Of a stretch of DNA of 64,000 nt, positions 58,405 to 64,000 are shown one piece after another (position 1 is the stretch's first letter; each line of letters opens with the position of its first letter). The position numbers and the translations under genes are program-made. This DNA comes from Marinicellulosiphila megalodicopiae (GTDB lineage Bacteria > Pseudomonadota > Gammaproteobacteria > Pseudomonadales > Natronospirillaceae): contig NZ_AP023087.1 in the NCBI RefSeq assembly GCF_045862395.1, forward strand, positions 1,984,001 to 2,048,000, given 5' to 3'. The notes below the pieces were generated by a model. That model saw only the letters and a program-made list of their open reading frames with translations. It was not told the DNA's origin and searched no databases.

Positions 58405-59535
58405 TCATCTAATTGGATAGGACACCCATTGATCATAACCCGTTAAAATGGTTATACGGTTATTGAGTTTATTTTTGAAATTTTCATCAAATGAATCAAT
58501 AATTAGCGGTCGATTATTTAAATTCAATAATTTTCGTTTATGGGCAATGACTGTTAAGTTACTTGGGCTTAATTTTTCTAATACAGATTGATTAAATTGA
58601 TGGTTGCCACGTCCAAATATATGCCCCTGTCCACCTATAACACTCAATAATAATTTATGAGTATGTTGATTCATTAAATTTAAAACGTTATTGGCGGTTA
58701 AGTCAGATTGAATGATTTTTTGATTCATAATTGCATCAACCCCCAATAGAGTATTGGGTAAATTTAATTTTTGCATCATGCAGTCTAATGTTTTCCCTGA
58801 TCCTATAAAATACAAAGTATTTTCATCTAAAGTTTCAATTAAAAAATCAGCAATTTCTTCATTGAGTAATTCGTCGCTTTCAATACCGCATGATTTAACC
58901 GCTTGAATGTATTGCGGTTTACTTGGTGTATGCATTAGACCAAAAAAACGAGTTTGAACTTTGTTCGCTCTAAAGGCTTCTTCGTTGATGTCACGAACTT
59001 CTTGTTCGGTTATTTGCATCATTGGGTTTTGGGTTAATTCTGCTAAACACCGTGCGGCATCTTGAGGGGTAATAGCGTAAACCCCAGAGTGTATTTTTAC
59101 TCCTGCAGGAATACCTAAAACAGGAACTTTATTACCAATAATTGTATAAAGGTCGCGTGCGGTTCCATCTCCTCCTGCAAATAAAATTAAATCAACTTTT
59201 TCTTGAATGAATAATTGAGCAATTTTTATTGTGTCAGCTGAAGTACTGGGGCTGTGCGCATTATAATTAATTGGATTAAATGGGATGTGCATTTTTTTAA
59301 GTGTGTGGCCTCCCATTTCTCCAGGTGCGCAAATCCATTGAATTTTTGAATTGTCAGTTAGTTGTTTGAATAATGTAAAGCATTGCTCTACTTTTTTTTC
59401 ACATGAGGGTGTTGCGCCTCTTTTAAGCGCTTCATTAACAATATTGATTCCATCTGAACCTTTCAAGGCAACTTGGCCGCCAATTCCAGCCCAAGGGTTT
59501 ATTAGTAACCCAACTTTTAATATATGTGTGCTCAT
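58405..59535 (-). CDS. ATP-NAD kinase-like protein (AcoX/YPO family)
   Basis: The 376-residue protein has the NAD-kinase/diacylglycerol-kinase fold motif GGDGTARDLY near residue 140 preceded by DLILFAGG and followed by VLGIPAGVKIHSGVYA, plus an N-terminal VGLLINPWAGIGGQVALKGSDG typical of the AcoX-type ATP-NAD kinase family. The family is larger than NadK and is often found near diol or acetoin degradation genes, though its physiological substrate is unsettled; it may phosphorylate NAD or a lipid-like polyol. It lies six bases after a VOC-family gene and probably shares its transcript. Confidence 0.85.
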   Translation of the reverse strand: MSTHILKVGLLINPWAGIGGQVALKGSDGINIVNEALKRGATPSCEKKVEQCFTLFKQLTDNSKIQWICAPGEMGGHTLKKMHIPFNPINYNAHSPSTSADTIKIAQLFIQEKVDLILFAGGDGTARDLYTIIGNKVPVLGIPAGVKIHSGVYAITPQDAARCLAELTQNPMMQITEQEVRDINEEAFRANKVQTRFFGLMHTPSKPQYIQAVKSCGIESDELLNEEIADFLIETLDENTLYFIGSGKTLDCMMQKLNLPNTLLGVDAIMNQKIIQSDLTANNVLNLMNQHTHKLLLSVIGGQGHIFGRGNHQFNQSVLEKLSPSNLTVIAHKRKLLNLNNRPLIIDSFDENFKNKLNNRITILTGYDQWVSYPIR

Positions 59536-59541
59536 TTGGCT

Positions 59542-59904
59542 TTAATTATCTAAGGGTTCATGAAGCGCAATGCGGTTGCCCTCACTATCTAAAATGATGG
59601 CTCGTTTACCATAAGGTTGAATTTCATGAATAGGGCGTATGATTTTACCTCCATTAATTTCTACCTGTTTGATAGCATTTTCGATGGATTGAGAAAGGTT
59701 AATATAAATTAGTGCGCCTTCTTTGGATGGGGATTCATCTGTTGATTGAAATAAACAAATTGAAGCGTGGCCAGATTTATGATCAAGCGCGGCGACTTGT
59801 TCACTAAAGTGATGAAATTTACTCGCGGTAATAGCACTATAAAATGTCATAGCGCGTTTTAAATCTGTCACGGGTAAATCCACCCAAACCACTTCACTTG
59901 TCAT
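59542..59904 (-). CDS. VOC (glyoxalase-fold) family protein
   Basis: The 120-residue protein has the glyoxalase/bleomycin-resistance fold: VVWVDLPVTDLKRAMTFYS at the start of the first module and ALIYINLSQSIENAIKQVEINGG, then KRAIILDSEGNRIALHEP at the end of the second. Such small VOC proteins are metal-dependent enzymes or binding proteins of many kinds, so no reaction is assigned. It is the first gene of a two-gene leftward operon with the NAD-kinase-like gene and diverges from the cyclic-nucleotide-binding gene. Confidence 0.88.
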   Translation of the reverse strand: MTSEVVWVDLPVTDLKRAMTFYSAITASKFHHFSEQVAALDHKSGHASICLFQSTDESPSKEGALIYINLSQSIENAIKQVEINGGKIIRPIHEIQPYGKRAIILDSEGNRIALHEPLDN

Positions 59905-59950
59905 ACGGTTCTCAAAAAATAAGCTATTCTATTAAAAAAGAGGGGCCATT

Positions 59951-60397
59951 ATGAAACGTACTACCAACTTTAGCCATGCCAAAATGATCTTTATTTTGGA
60001 AAAAATACCGTTGTTTAGAAATTTCTCACCAACTGAGCGTGAAAAAATAGTAGCACATGCGCATTTTTATCATGCAGTACAAAATGACAAGCTAATTGAA
60101 CAATCGACATTAGATACTTCGTTTTATGTATTGATGAGTGGAAAAGCCGATGTTTTTATAGAGGGGGTGGGTCATAGTATTGCCGAAATTTCACCCGGAG
60201 AGTTTTTTGGTGAGCTTTCTTTTTTATTAAATAGACCTAGATCTTCAACCGTTGTGGCAACTAAAGAATGTGTACTTTTACGATTGGATCGACAGCTTTT
60301 AGGTAAATTAAATGCTGAAATTAGAGAAAAAATTAAAGATCAAATTATTGTAAAAATGGCCAAAATGTTGGATGCGAAAAATAAGAAAGCGTCCTAA
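59951..60397 (+). CDS. Cyclic nucleotide-binding domain protein without HTH
   Basis: The 148-residue protein is almost only a cNMP-binding domain: IPLFRNFSPTEREKIVAHAHF, a beta-roll with VLMSGKADVFIEG, and the phosphate-binding cassette GEFFGELSFLLNRPRSSTVVA with the Glu and Arg that hold the cyclic phosphate. There is no helix-turn-helix, so it is not a CRP-type activator by itself; the C-terminal charged helix (KIKDQIIVKMAKMLDAKNKK) may bind a partner. AGAGG (59938-59943) is the ribosome site. It precedes the tRNA-Glu gene but has its own frame and promoter gap. Confidence 0.88.
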   Translation: MKRTTNFSHAKMIFILEKIPLFRNFSPTEREKIVAHAHFYHAVQNDKLIEQSTLDTSFYVLMSGKADVFIEGVGHSIAEISPGEFFGELSFLLNRPRSSTVVATKECVLLRLDRQLLGKLNAEIREKIKDQIIVKMAKMLDAKNKKAS

Positions 60398-60431
60398 GAT
60401 GTTGTTTTTTAAAAATATTTTCAAAAAAAGC

Positions 60432-60459
60432 TTGCGTCGATTAAAAATATCAGTAATAT
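60432..60459 (+). promoter_or_regulatory. Promoter of the tRNA-Glu/tRNA-Gly unit
   Basis: TTGCGT (60432-60437), a 16-base spacer and TAATAT (60454-60459) are followed by an ACGCACC discriminator, as in stable-RNA promoters. It lies 28 bases upstream of tRNA-Glu. Confidence 0.7.
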
Positions 60460-60487
60460 ACGCACCACTTTTGAAGTGAAGCAAAAT

Positions 60488-60563
60488 GTCCCCTTCGTCT
60501 AGTGGCCTAGGACACCGCCCTTTCACGGCGGTAACAGGAGTTCGAGTCTCCTAGGGGATGCCA
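60488..60563 (+). tRNA. tRNA-Glu (TTC)
   Basis: The 76-base gene closely follows E. coli tRNA-Glu: GTCCCCTTCGTCTAG, anticodon stem CCGCC-CTTTCAC-GGCGG with anticodon TTC, T-loop GTTCGAG and encoded CCA. The first acceptor pair is G-T here, not G-C. Confidence 0.98.
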
Positions 60564-60606
60564 TTTACAATCATAAATATGATTTGAATGACTTCAAGAT
60601 ACAAAG

Positions 60607-60622
60607 AGTTAGTTAACTAACT
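60607..60622. other. Perfect palindrome between the two tRNA genes
   Basis: AGTTAGTTAACTAACT is a perfect 16-base palindrome in the 121-base spacer between tRNA-Glu and tRNA-Gly. It could fold into a processing hairpin or bind a protein. Confidence 0.5.
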
Positions 60623-60684
60623 TTCTTTGCGCTAAAGAAGTAATTCTAAAGTGTACCATTGAAATTTTTAATTAAATTTTAATT

Positions 60685-60759
60685 GCGGGAATAGCTCAGT
60701 GGTAGAGCATAACCTTGCCAAGGTTGGGGTCGGGAGTTCGAGCCTCCTTTCCCGCTCCA
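60685..60759 (+). tRNA. tRNA-Gly (GCC)
   Basis: The 75-base gene begins GCGGGAATAGCTCAG, has anticodon stem-loop AACCTTGCCAAGGTT with anticodon GCC, a T-loop GTTCGAG and ends TCCCGCTCCA with encoded CCA. It probably belongs to one transcript with tRNA-Glu. Confidence 0.98.
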
Positions 60760-60772
60760 AATTTTTATAAAG

Positions 60773-60803
60773 AAAGCCGATTTGAAAAAGTCGGCTTTTT
60801 TTT
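60773..60803 (+). terminator. Terminator of the tRNA unit
   Basis: AAAGCCGA and TCGGCTTT (60773-60780 and 60791-60798) enclose a ten-base loop and are followed by further T residues. Confidence 0.9.
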
Positions 60804-60965
60804 GCCTTGTTGAAAAGTATTCCTGATTTACAGTCGTAGCAGTTTATATGGAATGTTTTCAAATTTTGAATCCTGAGGACATCATTGTTAATCGTTGTTA
60901 ATGAAGCGTTGTTTTTGAGAAAAGTGTTATTCAGCTTTTTATTTCCTTACAACTACAAATTGAAT

Positions 60966-62040
60966 AGCTATGTTTAAAAATTATGTTGCTGTATCTGCAA
61001 CAGCTTGAATTCTAACAATTTTTCCTGCTCATTTAAATTTTCAGAAAACACCTGATATTTATGCCAAGCCAACATCCTAAACCACCCCAAATATTTCGGT
61101 AAATACTTACTCGCCACCCCATGCATTTTTAAATACCACTGCTTCAATTGTGAGTGATAATTGTTGATATTTTGAATATGAAACACGCCTTCTTTAGTAC
61201 GCGCATTGGTTAACACCACATGATGCAAATGATGATTTTCACAAATTCGATGATACGCAGGCTGGCCGTCAGTACATAAAATGGATTCATCCATAATTTT
61301 TGAGCCTAAATACATCTCGATTTCGTCACCGGTTATCTGTTTTAAAACATGATCAAACTCGTGATGATTCCGATCCATCGCGGTTAACACTGCCACCCAA
61401 TCTGTATTATTAAGGCCTTTTGTTGAGGCTTTTGTGCCGCGTTTTCGCGCTGGCCGATTAAGATATTTCTCGCCTTTTTTAGATTCTCGAAAGTAAGTTT
61501 CGTCAGCCTCAATAATGCCTTCAAGCCTGTCTTCAAAGGTGTCTTCAAAGGTGTTTTCGGCTGCATTCATATAACGGTGGCGCCAGTTAAAAGACGTCAC
61601 CGAACTGATGCCCACTTTTGTAGCACAAACCCGAATGCTGTCTTGGTCCAGCATGTGCTCTAAATAGGTTTGCCAGTTATCGGCTTTATGCTGATAAAAA
61701 TACGCGCTGCCTCTTGTGCAAACAAATGTTTTTTGACAATGATTACAATAAAACCGTTGGCGGCCGTTGCTTTTGCCGTATTTTCGCAAACGCTCACTTT
61801 CGCAATGAATGCACTTGCCATGAGAAATGCACTCTTTTGCTAGGCGCTCTAAAATGGGGTTTTCTTGCAATGTTAGTGTTTGGACAAGCTTTTGTTTTTG
61901 TACCGGGTCTAATTTAGCGGCTTGTTTAATTAATTTTTGAAATTGTTGGCGGTTCATACTTCGATCTACATTAAGGTATAACTTTAGGATAGATCGTGAA
62001 ATGAATTTTGCTAGTAGCAACAAAAATGTTAAACATAGCC
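60966..62040 (-). mobile_element. IS1595-family insertion sequence
   Basis: The element of about 1075 bases holds one transposase gene between imperfect inverted repeats: the left end AGCTATGTTTAAAAATTATG and the right end, read inwards, GGCTATGTTTAACATTTTTG. Both continue with TTGCT. The flanking octamers AATTGAAT and ACTAGAAT agree at six of eight positions, so a target duplication is possible but not clean. It sits behind the tRNA-Glu/tRNA-Gly unit. The intact transposase suggests that it may still move. Confidence 0.85.
60974..61957 (-). CDS. IS1595-family transposase
   Basis: The transposase (about 327 residues from the Met at 61957) has an N-terminal zinc ribbon (CIHCESERLRKYG and FYCNHCQKTFVCT) and the IS1595 catalytic core: ADETYF and LCTDGQPAY supply two Asp residues, and NNYHSQLKQW gives the third position as in this family, which often has Asn or His there in place of Glu. 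The frame is intact from end to end. A longer start at 62023 is possible, but MNRQQFQKLIKQ is the usual family beginning. The gene fills almost the whole element. Confidence 0.93.
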   Translation of the reverse strand: MNRQQFQKLIKQAAKLDPVQKQKLVQTLTLQENPILERLAKECISHGKCIHCESERLRKYGKSNGRQRFYCNHCQKTFVCTRGSAYFYQHKADNWQTYLEHMLDQDSIRVCATKVGISSVTSFNWRHRYMNAAENTFEDTFEDRLEGIIEADETYFRESKKGEKYLNRPARKRGTKASTKGLNNTDWVAVLTAMDRNHHEFDHVLKQITGDEIEMYLGSKIMDESILCTDGQPAYHRICENHHLHHVVLTNARTKEGVFHIQNINNYHSQLKQWYLKMHGVASKYLPKYLGWFRMLAWHKYQVFSENLNEQEKLLEFKLLQIQQHNF

Positions 62041-62218
62041 ACTAGAATGGTTGATTTAAATGGGGTTCAAATATTTGTTTATTCATTTGAAAATTTTAAC
62101 GTTATTTACTATTGTTTATTTTGTTGAGTTTTTAATTTAAAAACACATTTGATAATGGTTTGAAAATTAAATACCTGTATCTTAGTCATTGGGTTGTTAA
62201 GGAAAATAGCTCATCAAG

Positions 62219-62244
62219 AATTCATAATTCATAATTCATAATTC
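62219..62244. repeat. Seven-base tandem repeat (AATTCAT)
   Basis: Three full AATTCAT units and a partial fourth lie in the 287-base AT-rich gap between the insertion sequence and the metallopeptidase gene. Nothing else is recognisable from 62041 to 62327 apart from an AGGAAG ribosome site near 62317. Confidence 0.85.
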
Positions 62245-62327
62245 GTTTTTACGTATTGATACATTTATTAATCAAAATGTTACGGTGAAATTTAAGGACA
62301 AACCTAGGCTTATAATAGGAAGTAAAT

Positions 62328-63260
62328 ATGGTATCAGTTCCCATGAGAATTCAATGGTGTGCAAATGTTGGTCGTTTGAGTGTTCTGTTAATTGTGTTTT
62401 TGTTCAATACAAATATTGCAATTGCGAATGTTTTTGAAAGTTATAATGAAAATGGACATGGCAGTTTCACTGATTATGGTTATCAAATTAATGAGCATGA
62501 AACCTATTATGAGGATGCGGGATTATCCTTTAAATCTGTTAACCCTCAAATTACTGTTCAAATTGAATCTATTGGTTTTGAGCTTTCCGAGCAATTTGAG
62601 CGCGATATTAAACTGCAGGTGTCGATCGCATATTCTGTCATAGAAGGCTATTTTTTCCCTCAAATAGATAATAATCAATCATTAATTGTGAAAATAAAAG
62701 TTGTACACGATTTTGATACTTTTATTAACATGCAGCAGTCCAAAATTGGTCGGATAATCAGTCACTCAGGTTATTATACTTTGGGTGATAAAGTAATTAC
62801 AGTTTTACGCCAAGCATCCAACCAAGAGACCTTTAAGACCATTAAACATGAAGCCTGTCATAGAGTATTGCATCAATTTACCCAGAATCGGGTGAGATGG
62901 TTAAATGAAGGTATTGCTGAAAATTGTGAAAATGCTGAACAAAATGGAAACTTTGTAGAGATAAATCAAAATATTGAAAATAATCGTTATATCAATAAGA
63001 TGGCAATATCCTCTCGTTTAATACCAATGGATGAAATGCTTACATTGGAAGCGAATCATGCACAACAGGGGAATAATGCTATTTTAAGTCAGATTCAAAG
63101 TGGCCAATTTATATATTTTTTATTAGAAAGGCCTGAGTCAGAATATTGGTTAAGTCAGTTGCTTTTGTTGGAGCGTTCTCAAATTAATATCGGACATGTG
63201 CAAATACGAGAACGTTTAATTGATCTAGAGGATGAGTTTGTAAGGTGGGCTAAACGATAA
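62328..63260 (+). CDS. Exported HExxH metallopeptidase-like protein
   Basis: The 310-residue protein starts with a signal peptide (LSVLLIVFLFNTNIAIA) and then a short module VFESYNENGHGSFTDYGY, which resembles the small DUF4124 domain of periplasmic proteins. The second half holds HEACH at 174-178, and WLNEGIAENCE brings a Glu at 194, the usual third zinc ligand of gluzincins (peptidase MA-like/DUF1570 type). The spacing and WLNEG motif make a zinc peptidase likely, although activity is unproven. AGGAAG lies six bases before the ATG. Its neighbours are the insertion sequence and glgB, so it is not in an obvious operon. Confidence 0.75.
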   Translation: MVSVPMRIQWCANVGRLSVLLIVFLFNTNIAIANVFESYNENGHGSFTDYGYQINEHETYYEDAGLSFKSVNPQITVQIESIGFELSEQFERDIKLQVSIAYSVIEGYFFPQIDNNQSLIVKIKVVHDFDTFINMQQSKIGRIISHSGYYTLGDKVITVLRQASNQETFKTIKHEACHRVLHQFTQNRVRWLNEGIAENCENAEQNGNFVEINQNIENNRYINKMAISSRLIPMDEMLTLEANHAQQGNNAILSQIQSGQFIYFLLERPESEYWLSQLLLLERSQINIGHVQIRERLIDLEDEFVRWAKR

Positions 63261-63315
63261 AATAGCACTGCCAAGTATAAGCTGTATTTGGCCGTGCTAT
63301 TTATAAGGGCATTTG

Positions 63316-64000
63316 TTATTTCTTTTTTAATATAACGGTGGCTAAAGGCGGGATATTTAAACAAATTGAATGAGCGTATCCCTGTGCCGCAATTGGATTG
63401 ACTTGATATAAAATTTGTTTAGTAAACCCACTACCACCATATTTTTCATCATCGGTATTAATGATGATTTCGTAATTTGTCAGTGTTGAATCACTGTCTA
63501 CGCCAATATTGTAGTTGTCGTGGGTGACTGGTGCTAAATTGGCAATGACCAGTACTTCATTCTCAAATTTTTCATCAAAGCGCGCAAAGGCTAAAATATT
63601 TTGCTGATGTCCAATGCGTTCAATCCATTTAAATCCTTCATAATTAGCATCGGTTTCGTATAATGCTTTTTCACCTTTATAAAAATGATTTAAATCTTTA
63701 TAGAGAGTTTGGATTTGTTTGTGATGATCAAATTCTAATAAATGCCAGTCTAATGATTGTCTAAAATTCCATTCTGAAAATTGGCCAAACTCAATGCCCA
63801 TGAAATTTAATTTTTTGCCCGGGTGTGCAAACTGCCAAGCAGCTAACGCACGTTGATTTGCGCATTTTTGCCATAAATCCCCAGGCATTTTATCAATAAT
63901 TGATCTTTTACCGTGTACGACTTCATCGTGAGAAAGGGGTAAAACAAAGTTCTCATCAAAACAATAAACAAAACCAAAACACAGTTGTTCATAATGATGA
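63316..64000 (-). CDS. glgB: 1,4-alpha-glucan branching enzyme, C-terminal part (truncated by window edge)
   Basis: GlgB makes the alpha-1,6 branches of glycogen. The open frame continues past the right edge of the window; 227 codons of the 3' part are present. The segment begins HHYEQLCFGFVYCFDENFVL and contains LPLSHDEVVHGKRS, the fourth conserved region of GH13 enzymes, then MPGDLWQKCANQRAL, NFMGIEFGQFSEWN and the all-beta C-terminal domain. The true start lies outside the window. Downstream on the same strand there is only a 55-base gap before the convergent peptidase gene. The identity is certain from the motif order. Confidence 0.96.
   Translation of the reverse strand, partial: HHYEQLCFGFVYCFDENFVLPLSHDEVVHGKRSIIDKMPGDLWQKCANQRALAAWQFAHPGKKLNFMGIEFGQFSEWNFRQSLDWHLLEFDHHKQIQTLYKDLNHFYKGEKALYETDANYEGFKWIERIGHQQNILAFARFDEKFENEVLVIANLAPVTHDNYNIGVDSDSTLTNYEIIINTDDEKYGGSGFTKQILYQVNPIAAQGYAHSICLNIPPLATVILKKK

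Noticed and set aside
58258..58446. 62-codon open frame across the TTGG repeat
   Set aside because: Low-complexity Leu/Val/Trp/Cys product made by the simple repeat, no ribosome site, and overlap with the end of the NAD-kinase-like gene.
60958..62048. Perfect eight-base target duplication around the IS element
   Set aside because: The flanking octamers agree at only six of eight positions, so a duplication is not proven.

Overview
The window is a piece of an AT-rich gammaproteobacterial chromosome. The gene orders smc-zipA-ligA and map-glnD-dapC-(ArsC-like)-dapD, a MvaT-type nucleoid protein and a DksA2-type protein all resemble the Pseudomonadales/Oceanospirillales branch. I cannot name a genus. 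There is no prophage, plasmid region or CRISPR array. The only clear mobile element is one IS1595-family insertion near the right end.

Left part (1-9.2 kb): a znuA / znuCB zinc-uptake locus with a stand-alone hisI overlapping the end of znuB; an MscS-type channel; a small Cys-rich protein and an esterase-like lipoprotein; then a three-gene cluster of FNT (nitrite/formate-type) transporter, PP2C phosphatase-Ser/Thr kinase fusion, and cyanase. Upstream of that cluster there is a good sigma-54 promoter match and two NtrC-like sites, which suggests nitrogen control. An intrinsic-terminator-like hairpin lies directly against the start codon of the kinase gene.

Middle-left (9.5-25 kb): smc, zipA, ligA, yheU, a DUF2489 gene, a YugP-type zinc peptidase and a DUF445 gene read rightwards. 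Opposite them lies a Tat-exported DUF1501 protein with a large di-haem lipoprotein of the type common in Planctomycetes, then an RND/MMPL exporter.

Centre (25-31.6 kb): one rrn operon with tandem promoters, 16S, a spacer without tRNA genes, 23S, an unusually long 23S-5S spacer and 5S. Behind it are two candidate small RNAs. One is a branched RNA with its own promoter and terminator. The other presents GGA motifs in hairpin loops, as CsrA/RsmA-sequestering RNAs do.

Middle-right (31.6-50.5 kb): lysS, a MvaT-like gene, rapA, gluconate kinase and SMP-30 lactonase, map, glnD, the dap genes, a second haem lipoprotein that shares a domain with the large one, argG, a DksA lacking half its zinc ligands, purU, and a cellobiose phosphorylase with codon use unlike its neighbours.

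Right part (50.6-64 kb): a gene interrupted by an in-frame amber codon, tamA-tamB, a decayed gene with two in-frame stops, a NAD-kinase-like gene, a VOC protein, a cyclic-nucleotide-binding protein, tRNA-Glu and tRNA-Gly, the IS element, a secreted HExxH metallopeptidase and the 3' part of glgB.

Four themes link separate genes: zinc sparing (znuABC, hisI, DksA2-type protein), nitrogen scavenging (FNT, cyanase, glnD), exported c-type haem proteins (two loci), and post-transcriptional or nucleoid control (candidate CsrA-binding RNA, MvaT-like protein).
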